Source: a bacterium (lineage in GTDB: Bacteria; Electryoneota; Electryoneia; Electryoneales; Electryoneaceae). From it: a DNA stretch of 64,000 bases. Position numbers and translations under genes: made by a program. Every line of letters begins with the position of its first letter. Position 1 is the stretch's first letter. The DNA is taken from contig JAHLLB010000024.1 in NCBI GenBank assembly GCA_020444425.1, forward strand, positions 1 through 64,000. The letters are read 5' to 3'. The notes beneath the pieces are model-generated. The model was not told the origin of the DNA. It saw nothing but the letters and a program-made list of their open reading frames with translations, and did not search any database. Positions 1 through 8,487 of the stretch are shown here, piece after piece.

Positions 1-205
1 TGTGCTTCTGTGTACGATAATCCCGGGCTAAAGCCCGAGGGCATGTCTCCTCTCACATCGGCTGCCGTCCATCGCACGGACTGAAGTCCGAGGACGTGAC
101 TGCTGTATGTGCTTCTGTGTACGATAATCCCGGGCTAAAGCCCGAGGGCATGTCTCCTCTCAAATCGGCTGCCGTCCATCGCACGGACTCAAGTCCGAGG
201 GCGCG
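1..205. repeat. Tandem 107-bp duplication with two palindromes per copy
   Basis: A unit starting at base 1 recurs from base 108 with few changes, so the period is 107 bp. Each copy carries a CCCGGGCTAAAGCCCGAGG palindrome (22-40 and 129-147) and a related CGGACT..AGTCCGAGG palindrome (about 76-92 and 183-199). In the second copy the loop bases differ while the stem is kept. It lies beyond the 3' end of the symporter gene, and bases 206-329 hold nothing else recognised. Confidence 0.85.
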
Positions 206-329
206 ACCGCGTGCCACTCGTCGTTTTCGGTCACGATCCGTTCCGCGAGGTTCCGTTCACGGCTGGCGTAGTCGCTCAGCAGCGACGACCCGTGCTCGGC
301 GATGTAGTCAATTTGCGCGTCGCCATTGC

Positions 330-1868
330 TTACCAGAAAATCACATACAGGACCAGGGTCAGCGCGATGACTGTCAAGCCGCCGATCAGGATGTCCTTGC
401 GCAGCTTGATGTCGGTGAAGCCTTCGCGTTCCGGCATCTTCTTCGGTTCCGGCAACGGCTTGATGATGGTGACAAGCGTCATCAGGACGAGGATGATGCC
501 GAAGGTGATTGCCATGCGGTTGAGGAACGCGATGTCGCCGGCGGCAAAGTAGAGAATGCCATAGATGACCGGTCCGGCAACCAGCGCGACAACACCGGCG
601 GCAGGCGGACTTTTCTTCGATGCGACGCCGAAGACAAACGCGGCGAGAATTCCCGGCGAAACAAAGCCCTGGAACTCCTGGATGTAGTTGTAGATCCCCT
701 TGAACGCCGGGTTGTTCAACTGCGGTGCGATAAAGCAGCCGATGACGACGAGAATCAGCGTCATGATGCGGCCCATACCGACCAGTTGCGTCGAGGAGGC
801 GTCCTTCTTCATGTGCCGTTGATAGAGGTCCATGGTGAAGATGGTGGACGCCGAGTTGAGCATCGAGGCCAGCGAGCTGATCACCGCGCCCGCGATGGCG
901 GCGAAGATAAAGCCGCGCACACCGGCGGGAATCAGGTTACGGATCAGCAGCGGATAGGCGGCGTCCGGTGTACCCGCGAGTTCACTGGAATAGAGCTGGT
1001 AGGCGATGATTCCGGGAAAGATGACGATAAACGGAATCACCAGCTTCAGCCCGGCGGCGAAGAGGATGCCGAGCTGGCCTTGCCGCAACGACTGCGCGGC
1101 AAGGGTCCGTTGCGTGATGTACTGGTTCATTCCCCAGTAGTAGAAGTTGGGAATCCACAGCCCGACCACCAGCGCGGTCCACGGCAGTACCGGATGATCC
1201 GCGGGCAGGATCATGTGCATGCGATCTTCGTTGGCGGCGAGGAAACTGCCGAGGCCGCCGACTTCGTTGAGCCCGATAATCAGCACGACAATCCCGCCGA
1301 GGATCAACGCACCACCGAGGAACAGGTCCGCCCAGGCGACCGCCTTCAGCCCGCCCCAGATTGTGTACAGCGCCGCGATACCGCCGATCACCCAGGTCGC
1401 GGTGACCAAGTTGATATCGAAGATGGTGTTGATCGTCAATGCGCCGGAGTAGATGACGGACGAGATGGTCACACCGACGTAAATGATCATCGTGTAGATC
1501 GCCATCAGCGCGCGTGAGGTGCTGTTGTAGCGGTGCTCGAGGTACTCCGGCATGGTGTAGATGCCGATGCGGAGGAACCGTGGTAGAAAGAGAAACGCGA
1601 CGATCACCAGCGTGATCGCGGCCATCCACTCATAGCTGGCGACCGCGAGGCCGACATTGCTCGCGCCCTGACCGGCCTGCCCGACAATCTGTTCGGTCGA
1701 GATGTTTGCTGCGATCAGCGACAACCCGATCATCGGCCACATCAGGCTGCGTCCCGCGAGGAAGAAGTCTTCACCCGACTTACGGGCACGGCTTTTCCAC
1801 ATACTGATGCCGACAACGATGACGAAGAAGAGCAGGAAAAAGGCAATGTCGACGAATCCCAGATCCAT
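330..1868 (-). CDS. Sodium/sugar (galactose-type) symporter, SSS family
   Basis: About 512 residues with some 14 predicted membrane helices. The protein closely resembles the Vibrio sodium/galactose transporter vSGLT: it has the helix-1 unwound segment AANISTEQIVGQ, the SYEW motif, YYWGMNQYITQRTL around the sugar-binding Asn/Tyr, a Lys in GLKLVIPF, and SMLNSASTIFTMDLY, which carries the sodium-site Ser. The inner plasma-membrane location and Na+-driven uptake of galactose or glucose follow from the family. I chose the ATG at 1868 because GGAG lies 7 bases upstream; a GTG at 1883 and an ATG at 1880 are also in frame. Downstream of a secreted galactanase and a galM remnant on the same strand, galactose is the likeliest substrate. 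Confidence 0.9.
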   Translation of the reverse strand: MDLGFVDIAFFLLFFVIVVGISMWKSRARKSGEDFFLAGRSLMWPMIGLSLIAANISTEQIVGQAGQGASNVGLAVASYEWMAAITLVIVAFLFLPRFLRIGIYTMPEYLEHRYNSTSRALMAIYTMIIYVGVTISSVIYSGALTINTIFDINLVTATWVIGGIAALYTIWGGLKAVAWADLFLGGALILGGIVVLIIGLNEVGGLGSFLAANEDRMHMILPADHPVLPWTALVVGLWIPNFYYWGMNQYITQRTLAAQSLRQGQLGILFAAGLKLVIPFIVIFPGIIAYQLYSSELAGTPDAAYPLLIRNLIPAGVRGFIFAAIAGAVISSLASMLNSASTIFTMDLYQRHMKKDASSTQLVGMGRIMTLILVVIGCFIAPQLNNPAFKGIYNYIQEFQGFVSPGILAAFVFGVASKKSPPAAGVVALVAGPVIYGILYFAAGDIAFLNRMAITFGIILVLMTLVTIIKPLPEPKKMPEREGFTDIKLRKDILIGGLTVIALTLVLYVIFW

Positions 1869-1969
1869 GGATAGCTCCATCACTATGACTGAGGCCGGAT
1901 GCTTAACGGGTCGCGTACACCTCGCACCGGCGTGACGATCTCAACGATGACCTGCATGCTGCGAAATCG

Positions 1970-2104
1970 CGTCATTCTGAAGTCGCGTGTGTTTGCGACT
2001 GAAGAAGATCCTGATTCGATCCAGATTCCATCACAATTCAGTACACGCTGCAACCCAAGTAAAGCGGGCTCTTCTTCACTTCTCTTCGTTCCGTTCAAAA
2101 TGAC
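1970..2104. repeat. Foldback element family B, copy 1
   Basis: Starts GTCATTCTGAAGTCGC and ends in the complement of GTCATTTTGAACGGAACG. This is the same family as eight other copies in the window (17415, 21146, 31080, 35203, 37375, 47007, 58533, 63872). Here its right end supplies the last codons and stop of the galM remnant. Confidence 0.85.
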
Positions 2105-2420
2105 CTGCCACTTGACCGTTCGCTGCCGCGACCACGTGATCGTAGCGCTTCCCGATTGCAAGCTGCGGATAATCCTCCCCGATGCGTTCGCCGAGTGTGC
2201 GCAAGGTACGGAAATCGAACGGTGTTTCGGCAACGGAAAGTCGTTCCCCGGTAGGGATCATACCGTTGTCGACGGGCAGGAATTCGGATGCGTGGATGCG
2301 GACCCGGTGCCCCATCGCGTCGGTTCCGGGCACAACGTGCCGGGCGCGGATGCGCACCCGGCCAGCAGGACCGCAGCGGCAAAAAGCTGAATCAGATGAG
2401 GACGTTCTTCATCGTGCGAC
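2076..2420 (-). pseudogene. galM: galM (aldose 1-epimerase) remnant with lipoprotein leader
   Basis: Two reading frames together describe a broken galactose mutarotase. From about 2420 one frame reads a lipoprotein-like leader (QLFAAAVLLAGCASAP, lipobox LLAGC) with an internal frame break. Near 2335-2345 the frame shifts into GHRVRIHASEFLPVDNG, IPTGERLSVAETPFDFRTL and IGKRYDHV, which match the C-terminal half of GalM (GH-x-L-x-I, PVD, IPTG, GTPFDFR, GYDH). The catalytic middle part (about 200 residues) is missing, and the 3' end runs into repeat element B1 after KRYDHVVAAANGQVAG. Deletion, frameshift and repeat insertion together argue for a pseudogene. It sits between the symporter and galactanase genes, as expected for a former galactose-utilisation gene. 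Confidence 0.75.
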
Positions 2421-2446
2421 TCATGTTGGTTCAACCACGTGCACCT

Positions 2447-4657
2447 TCAGCGCAGCAGCACGATCTTCCGGCTCTGGGTTTGCCCGCCGGCGTTCAGGCT
2501 GACGATGTACACGCCGGACGCCAGCGACTCGCCCGCGCTGTCGAATCCGCTCCACGTCACCCGATGCGCTCCGGACGGGTAGTGGTTGTCCGCCGAAAAC
2601 CAAACCCTCTGCCCCATCGTGTTGTACACGACGAGCTGTGCAGCACCGGGTGATGCGAGCGAGAATTCCAATGTGACCTGCCCGTTAAACGGATTCGGGT
2701 ATGCGCTGAACAGGGTGGGTGTCCGGGCCTGGGCGACCGGCTCGTCATCCACACCGGCGAAGTTTTCGTTGAAATACACCCAGTGCAGCGTGGTGTCGGA
2801 CGCAGCAAAATTGGCGGCCAATGTGATGCTACGCGCCTGGTCCTCGGTCAATGTGAGCTGGTCATTGTTGACCACGGCGAAGCGGTACGTTTGCGTAAAC
2901 TCATCCTGCAGCATCGTGCGCGGCACGCTGACATGGCCGGTCCAGAACGATCCGCCGCCGACGCTGAACTCTTCTCGGGTAAGCAGGAACGGGTCGCCCT
3001 GCGGTAACGGATCGCTGCCGATCACGCCGATCATGTCGTCATCATCCGGGTCGAACATGCCGTCCTGCATCAGCTGGTAGACATTCGCGCGGTACTGGAT
3101 GACGACGGAATCCGGGTCGGTTTCATACGGCCGCCAGTATTGTCCCACGGACGAACCAGCTCCATTGAGAAATTGCAGCTCGTCCTCGTAGTCCTCGGCT
3201 TCGGCGACCACGAGCCGGGTGTTTCCATCAGGATCGATCGCCGGAACAATCGGCCCTTCCCAGCCGAGGCGGAGGCTGGTCGGTGTATCGATATCAAAGC
3301 CGGTCCAGCACTTGAAGCTGAGCGTGTCGCCGACAACCATCGGAATCTCGATGCGCCAGTAGTCGCCGCCGGTGTTGGTCGCGAACAACTCGGAATCGTC
3401 ATCCCAGGACACGTTGCGGCCATCGGGCAGTGTCGATCCCGTGAAGCCACGCACCTCGCCGCGAAGCTGCAGCACGTGGGTGGGATTCAGCGTATCCCAG
3501 ACGGTAGACGTGTTGAACGTCATGGTGACGGTGCTGATTTCCAGGTCGCCGGGATCGAACGCGAGTGCGTCCATCGCGGGCAGCGATTCGCCGTCAAAAT
3601 CGAACAGGCAGGCGTTCTCCCAGGGCGTCCCGAGGGACTGGGTGCTGATCCACGCCGGTTCCCAGTAGAACGCGCCGACACCTTTGTCGCCAGGCAGTGT
3701 GCGGATAATGGTGTTCACCTCGGACAGCAGCGCGTTCTGACCCGCCGGAGTCGCCGGATAGCCGGGCAGGACATCGTCCTCCCAGAACACGTTCGGCACG
3801 TTATCATTCCAGCCGGTAGTGAACATGTACGCAACCTCGGCGACGACGATGTCCTGATCGTAGTTGGTCGCGAGGTCGGTCAAATTGTCCTGCAGCACGC
3901 TGAGGTCGCCGTGCCAGGTCGGGTAGTAGGACCGTCCATAGACATCGATCTCGACACTGAGCTGCAGCAGGTTATCGAGGAAGCCGGTGAAGCCGTGCGA
4001 ATGGTGGATCATGATTTTAACGTCATCATCCGGGCCTTCGCTGTCGTGCACGGCGGAGATGCCGGCATTGATCAGCGTCGCGAGGTTGTTCCAGTGTTCG
4101 GGGTCGTTGTTGCCGCCGCAGACATTGCCGTCCGGCCACAGCATGCCGCAGTTGATTTCGTTGCCGATCTGAACCATGTCCGGCATCACGCCGGCGTCGC
4201 GCAGGTGCGTCATCACGGCATAGGTGTATTCGTAGACGCTGTCCACGAGTACGTCAAACTCGAGATCCTCCCACGCAGCGGGCTTTTCCTGCGTGCCGGG
4301 ATCGGCCCAGGTGTCGGAGTAATGGAAATCGAGCAGGAACTTGTAGCCCTGCGCGACCGCTTCAACCGCGGTCTGGGTCACGCGTGGCAGGTCGTTGTAC
4401 GGTTCGTCCGGCGTGTGCCAGATCTTCTGCCGGACCCAGTTGAAGCCGTGCTCCTGCAGGATGTCGAGCGGATCGCCGACCTCGCCGCTGTCATAGAACA
4501 CGCCGCCGTTATCGAGCACGGCCCGGAGCGACGAAACATCGCCACCGACCATGAACTCGTCCTGCGCGTCAGCGGGTGCGGACGCCCAGAGCAGAGCCAG
4601 TGTGACCAGCGGGCCCGCCAGTATGAACCGTCGCATGATGTGAATCGGGGCGTTCAT
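2447..4657 (-). CDS. Secreted GH53 endo-beta-1,4-galactanase with T9SS domain
   Basis: 736 residues. A signal peptide (1-31, ending APADAQ) is followed by a glycoside hydrolase family 53 domain at about 35-375. That domain shows GGDVSSL, the family-typical EHGFNWVRQKIW, LLDFHYSDTWADPG, the acid/base Glu167 in QIGNEINCG and the nucleophile Glu274 in VVAEVAY. About 280 residues of beta-rich accessory modules follow. The protein ends in a T9SS C-terminal domain from about 655 (SAYPNPFNGQVTLEFSL ... SRKIVLLR). GH53 enzymes cut beta-1,4-galactan side chains of pectin. The ATG at 4657 has AGGAG 8 bases upstream. Product export to or across the outer membrane is inferred from the sorting domain; uptake would be through the downstream symporter. 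Confidence 0.9.
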   Translation of the reverse strand: MNAPIHIMRRFILAGPLVTLALLWASAPADAQDEFMVGGDVSSLRAVLDNGGVFYDSGEVGDPLDILQEHGFNWVRQKIWHTPDEPYNDLPRVTQTAVEAVAQGYKFLLDFHYSDTWADPGTQEKPAAWEDLEFDVLVDSVYEYTYAVMTHLRDAGVMPDMVQIGNEINCGMLWPDGNVCGGNNDPEHWNNLATLINAGISAVHDSEGPDDDVKIMIHHSHGFTGFLDNLLQLSVEIDVYGRSYYPTWHGDLSVLQDNLTDLATNYDQDIVVAEVAYMFTTGWNDNVPNVFWEDDVLPGYPATPAGQNALLSEVNTIIRTLPGDKGVGAFYWEPAWISTQSLGTPWENACLFDFDGESLPAMDALAFDPGDLEISTVTMTFNTSTVWDTLNPTHVLQLRGEVRGFTGSTLPDGRNVSWDDDSELFATNTGGDYWRIEIPMVVGDTLSFKCWTGFDIDTPTSLRLGWEGPIVPAIDPDGNTRLVVAEAEDYEDELQFLNGAGSSVGQYWRPYETDPDSVVIQYRANVYQLMQDGMFDPDDDDMIGVIGSDPLPQGDPFLLTREEFSVGGGSFWTGHVSVPRTMLQDEFTQTYRFAVVNNDQLTLTEDQARSITLAANFAASDTTLHWVYFNENFAGVDDEPVAQARTPTLFSAYPNPFNGQVTLEFSLASPGAAQLVVYNTMGQRVWFSADNHYPSGAHRVTWSGFDSAGESLASGVYIVSLNAGGQTQSRKIVLLR

Positions 4658-4878
4658 CGTACAGCTCCTGGATTCCTGCCCTCGGGCTTCAGCCCTGTCT
4701 CTTGCTCACAAGTTGCTGTCGGTGGCGAGTTTGCAGCCGAGCCAGCGTTGTGATACAGAAGATAATAGCATTGCCAAAGGGCCTGCGAGCCAACGCGACC
4801 GGAGCGTTTCGAGTCTGCCCAGCCGCCGAGACGACCCAGGGCTTGGTACGCCCAGCGCAGGCTTGGCGGCTTCGGCGT

Positions 4879-4946
4879 AAACCGGGGACAGACGGTGGAT
4901 TAATTGGGAATTTCATAACGCAAATACTACCGTCTGTCCCCGGTTT
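4879..4946. repeat. GGGGACA...TGTCCCC inverted-repeat element D1
   Basis: A perfect 18-bp inverted repeat, AAACCGGGGACAGACGGT (4879-4896) against its complement (4929-4946), around an AT-rich 32-base centre. The same centre recurs in the element at 6854. Such GGGGACA-ended palindromes resemble the short REP-type elements associated with Y1 tyrosine transposases. No transposase is in the window. Confidence 0.85.
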
Positions 4947-4959
4947 ATAGGACGTACCC

Positions 4960-6606
4960 TTATTTCAGATGCGTGGTTTTGACGGTAACACGATGGCTAC
5001 CGTTTTCAACATTGATGAAATAAATGCCTGATGGAAAGGTTTCAAACGACAGTGATTCTGTGTGATCTCCTTTCGCACGCCAGAAGCTGTCTGTGAAAAG
5101 CGTCCGACCGAGAATGTCATGTATGTTAACAGATACCGTACCAGCCCGATTCAAAGAGAATTGAAGCGTCGTACGATTATTAAACGGATTCGGATAGATC
5201 AGAGGTTGCAAGTCATCTGGCAACAAGGCAAGGGGATCGTATTCATCGACTTTTGTGTAGCCCCATCCGCCATCCATATCAGCTACATTCATATAGAGAT
5301 CTGCCTGATAAAGATCATAATCTGCTACTCTCCAAAACATCCATGTGGTTCCATAGTCATCCAGGTATGGAAGTATTTCGTGATAGTAGGTTGTGTCTTC
5401 ATTAACCTTGACAGTCCATAGAAAATTCATGTCATGATCATAGGCACGTACCCATGCGTTGTTTGGGCACGGTACCGTTCTTTGTTTTGTACTGATACGT
5501 ATACCATGGTGAGAATTGTAGGTATATTGATATATGGACGCATCGCCGACTAAGGGTAATGGTACTATCTCACCGATTGGATTCAGATCCTGATCGAATC
5601 GATAAAGCTCTTGATCCCGTTTATCGATCAGATTGTACCCAGACGATGTTGCATAGAATTCACTCAAGGACAAATACGGATGATCAATATAGGTACCAGG
5701 CCCATGTATAAATATGCCATTGGTATTTACAGCGGATACCCAGTAACGAATTAGCGGCTTACCACAGAATAATCCTATTTCATCTCCATCAGTATTCCAT
5801 GCAAGCGAAATAATTGTGGAAGCACTATCCACAACAACATCGCCATAATCCCATAGTAAGTCACCTGAAGGTTCCAGATAGGCCAGGCTGTTGCCAATTC
5901 CGAAATAGAATCCACCCGTCCCATCAGAAAGACCAGACCAGGTGCTGGCACTATCGCCTTCCAAGGCTTCATAAATCAGCAACCCACCATCCCCCCAAAG
6001 TGGTTCACACTCAGCGGAGTAACGTTGAGCCCGGACTTCATAAAATTCATATTCCTCGTGATGCTTGGTATTCCACAGAGCAATCATACCCCCATCATCC
6101 AGCACTTCAAGGTGAACCGGGATCTTTGCATGGAGGGTGTTCAACTCTGCCACGGTCAGGCGTTCGTCATTGGGAACTCCCTGTGCATCAAACCTTCGAG
6201 CTGAGATGTAGGGTGTGTCATAATACCCACCTCCCTGATCCGGTGTGCCATAGTAATCCTCATAGACAACCCAGGTTTCACCGTTGGGACCACACTTCAT
6301 GATGTAATTGGCCTCACCCATCCAGTTGTCCCTCTCATGTACCGGATGGTCAGCAAGCTCGCCAGGCCACATCAAATTTCCCTCACGGTCGATGGCGAGA
6401 ACTCCCGCAGTGAAACCAAAAGTGCCATATGGACTATCTTGCACTAAAATACGAACTGAACCATCGGGGGCTTGGTCAGCTGCAACGGGGAGGTATACCC
6501 AGTTTGGCTTACTAAGCAACTGGACGGCTTCGTACTCACCTGTCGGCCATTGGGCGATGGCCGACGAAGTCAGCAGCGACAACAAGAGGAAGAGATATTT
6601 CGTCAA
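4960..6606 (-). CDS. Secreted T9SS cargo protein of unknown function
   Basis: 548 residues from a TTG start (AAGGTG lies 5 bases upstream). The signal peptide is MTKYLFLLLSLLTSSAIAQ. The body has blade-like repeats ending in Asp-Gly/Gly-Gly turns (VLAIDREGNLMW, DDGGMIALWN, ALEGDSASTWSGLS) and is probably a beta-propeller; no enzyme motif was recognised. The C-terminus is a T9SS domain (PLIYPNPFNNRTTLQFSL ... GIYFINVENG), divergent from the other cargo domains in the window. The gene is visibly richer in A+T than its neighbours and lies between two near-identical inverted-repeat elements (4879 and 6854), suggesting acquisition as a unit. Confidence 0.8.
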   Translation of the reverse strand: MTKYLFLLLSLLTSSAIAQWPTGEYEAVQLLSKPNWVYLPVAADQAPDGSVRILVQDSPYGTFGFTAGVLAIDREGNLMWPGELADHPVHERDNWMGEANYIMKCGPNGETWVVYEDYYGTPDQGGGYYDTPYISARRFDAQGVPNDERLTVAELNTLHAKIPVHLEVLDDGGMIALWNTKHHEEYEFYEVRAQRYSAECEPLWGDGGLLIYEALEGDSASTWSGLSDGTGGFYFGIGNSLAYLEPSGDLLWDYGDVVVDSASTIISLAWNTDGDEIGLFCGKPLIRYWVSAVNTNGIFIHGPGTYIDHPYLSLSEFYATSSGYNLIDKRDQELYRFDQDLNPIGEIVPLPLVGDASIYQYTYNSHHGIRISTKQRTVPCPNNAWVRAYDHDMNFLWTVKVNEDTTYYHEILPYLDDYGTTWMFWRVADYDLYQADLYMNVADMDGGWGYTKVDEYDPLALLPDDLQPLIYPNPFNNRTTLQFSLNRAGTVSVNIHDILGRTLFTDSFWRAKGDHTESLSFETFPSGIYFINVENGSHRVTVKTTHLK

Positions 6607-6853
6607 ATCAGCACCTTGGGTTTAAGATTCGCAACCAGCTTCCATACCACACTTCCAGTTCATCCGTTCAACGCTCAGTAGTAATATGTAGTTGAACACC
6701 CTGTGATGCAAACAAAGCTGCATGATACGGAATTCGTTTAATGATCTTGATGGTGTCCCGGTTCAGATGGAATCGCTCATTCGCGTGAGTTGAGATGATT
6801 GGTTACCTTTGCGGTATGGTAACGCTGAGGAGACCCAGGAAAACCAGGGACGA

Positions 6854-6921
6854 AAACCAGGGACAGACGGTGGATTAATTGTGAATTTCATAACGCAAAT
6901 ACTACCGTCTGTCCCCGATTT
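6854..6921. repeat. GGGGACA...TGTCCCC inverted-repeat element D2
   Basis: The same 68-base design and almost the same central sequence as the element at 4879 (centre differs by one or two bases, arms by two mismatches). It is preceded by a short duplicated GGAAAACCAGGGAC. Together the two copies flank the T9SS gene at 4960-6606 in direct orientation. Bases 6607-6853 hold no gene that I recognise. Confidence 0.85.
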
Positions 6922-7065
6922 AATGAGTGGTGCTTCTCCCACAACTGTCGTTGCTGAGCCACGGCGGACTCGCATCCTGTCTTGACGGTAACTCGTTGAA
7001 TATCAACAGGTACTAAAATTGGCCCTGCAGTTGCTCGATTCCTGTGCAACAACGAGGAGGGTCCA

Positions 7066-7617
7066 ATGATGAGTTCGTTCCGGAAGTGCCTCGCGTTCAG
7101 CCGCAGCAAACAGGTGACACGGCTGGTACGGTTGGCGTTGCGGCAGAAGTTCCTCACGATGTCACGGATTGAACCGTCCACACCCGAGGAAGATCGCAAA
7201 GGGGTGGATTTCTGGGTGGTGCTGCGGGACGGCACCCGTATCGGGATCGATGTCAAGGCGCAGCGTAATTATGTCGGCTGGCTGGCGCTGGAAACCTGGT
7301 CCTCGGTGGAAAAATCGGTGGTTGGCTGGACACTGCGTGAGGATGTGTTAACGGAGTATGTGCTCTGGGTCTGGCCGAGCAAGCGGCGCTTCGCGCTGGT
7401 GCCGTTCCGGCCGCTACGGACCGTCTTTCGTGAGTTCGGACGGGACTGGTACGTCAACCACCCGGTCTCCCGGCAGTTTACCCAGGCCGACTGGAAGCGG
7501 AAGCGTCCGAGCTATCACTCTGAGATCGTGCTGGTTCCATTCCACACCGTCGCCGGCGCGATGCGTGAACTGCGTCTGATCAACACAGAGCCGGACACGC
7601 TGCAGTCGTTAGCCTGA
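7066..7617 (+). CDS. Orphan PD-(D/E)XK-nuclease-like protein
   Basis: 183 residues, ATG with GAGGAGG 5 bases upstream. I do not recognise a named family. The order Glu (PSTPEEDRKG), Asp in GVDFWVVL, a turn, then IGIDVKAQ matches the alpha-beta-beta core of the PD-(D/E)XK fold, with D-x-K as catalytic half-motif at about residues 65-67. The rest is rich in Trp, Arg and Phe (WVWPSKRRFALVPFRP). It stands alone between a repeat element and the convergent Rieske gene, with no methylase or other defence gene nearby. Nuclease activity is only inferred from the motif layout. Confidence 0.6.
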   Translation: MMSSFRKCLAFSRSKQVTRLVRLALRQKFLTMSRIEPSTPEEDRKGVDFWVVLRDGTRIGIDVKAQRNYVGWLALETWSSVEKSVVGWTLREDVLTEYVLWVWPSKRRFALVPFRPLRTVFREFGRDWYVNHPVSRQFTQADWKRKRPSYHSEIVLVPFHTVAGAMRELRLINTEPDTLQSLA

Positions 7618-7639
7618 CGTGTCAGCGTTCCGCCTCGAG

Positions 7640-8089
7640 TCAGCGGACAGTCCGTTCATCGAGCAGCACGAGCAGCGAGTCGCCGTTCAACTGGGTTTTG
7701 TATTCGACCAACGGTCTGGGCGCGGGGCCGGTGGCTGGGACGCCTTCGATGGTGAAGCGGCTGATGTGGCACGGGCATTCGAGTCCGCCGTACGCCGAGA
7801 CGCTGACTTCGCAACCCTGGTGCGTGCACCACGAGTCGAACGCGCGCCAGACACCCTCCTCCGTGCACGCGACGATCAGCCCTCTGTCCAGCGGTGTGTT
7901 GTGCAGACTGACAGCATTCCCGGCGCGTTGCAGGCTCGGGTGGTCGCTGAGGGCGATGGTAACAGTGCCGGACACCTCTGGTGGCAGCGACTCGTTTTTA
8001 GCCTTTCCACAACTCCAACTAAGAAGCGCGGTTACGATCATCGCCAGCAGGAAAAACCGGCTGTACGCATTGCTGAATTGGTATCTCAC
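7640..8089 (-). CDS. Rieske [2Fe-2S] protein, probable lipoprotein
   Basis: 149 residues from the GTG at 8089, which has GGAGGGG upstream; a GTG at 8113 is also in frame. An N-terminal hydrophobic segment ends in LLSWSC, a slightly atypical lipobox or signal anchor. The cluster-binding motifs are complete: CTHQGC and, about 18 residues later, CPCHISRF, each giving one Cys and one His ligand plus the disulfide Cys. The protein is the length of small Rieske proteins that act as periplasmic electron carriers. No cytochrome b gene is adjacent, so its partner is unknown. It is divergent from the hydrogenase operon, with which it shares a 400-base upstream region. Confidence 0.8.
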   Translation of the reverse strand: MRYQFSNAYSRFFLLAMIVTALLSWSCGKAKNESLPPEVSGTVTIALSDHPSLQRAGNAVSLHNTPLDRGLIVACTEEGVWRAFDSWCTHQGCEVSVSAYGGLECPCHISRFTIEGVPATGPAPRPLVEYKTQLNGDSLLVLLDERTVR

Positions 8090-8313
8090 GGCCTGTCCCC
8101 TCCGAAACCCCACGTTTTGTGATTTCCCATTCGGCTAATTTGTGAATAAGCCGTAATCGAAACAACAGGTTGTGAACGCAAAATGGGCAGTCACGGGAAT
8201 GGGTTCACAAAGTATGGAGTAGAATTTACCTCTCCTAACACTATTATGTGGGATTGTGCACAAGAGCGAGGCCTTGTCGTGATTGGAAAAGGTCTGGACT
8301 TTAAAATACAGCT

Positions 8314-8340
8314 GTAATACTGTTCCGGAAATAGTAATAC
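8314..8340. promoter_or_regulatory. Putative NikR-type operator before hydrogenase operon
   Basis: GTAATAC-N13-GTAATAC. The known NikR palindrome of delta-proteobacteria-like regulators is GTRTTAC-N13/14-GTAAYAC; the right half matches fully and the left differs in one base. It lies 147 bases before the large-subunit start. The matching site at nikR (20495-20521) in the same window supports it. Confidence 0.55.
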
Positions 8341-8487
8341 CGATTGGATGCCTGGTGTTGCTTGCAGAAAATGGACGTATCCCGCAGATTGATTATGCAT
8401 TCGGCACGGTTCCGGCCCGGCTGGGTCTTTTTGGTTTTCCGGGCTGCGGTTCTTTTACACACCATTCATCTGCTCGGGGTACGAACT

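Noticed and set aside
96-1517. 473-residue plus-strand open frame opposite the symporter
   Set aside because: Composition is that of a GC-rich shadow frame (Arg, Asp, Gln, His runs) and the opposite strand encodes a clear SSS transporter.
1883-2233. Small frames containing NGTKRSEE (also near 31081 and 21068)
   Set aside because: This peptide is the translation of foldback element B and appears wherever the element does; it is not a protein family.
4680-4696. Full family A palindrome before the galactanase gene
   Set aside because: Only one side (CCCTCGGGCTTCAGCCC) is preserved and the outer frame is missing, so it was not listed as a copy.
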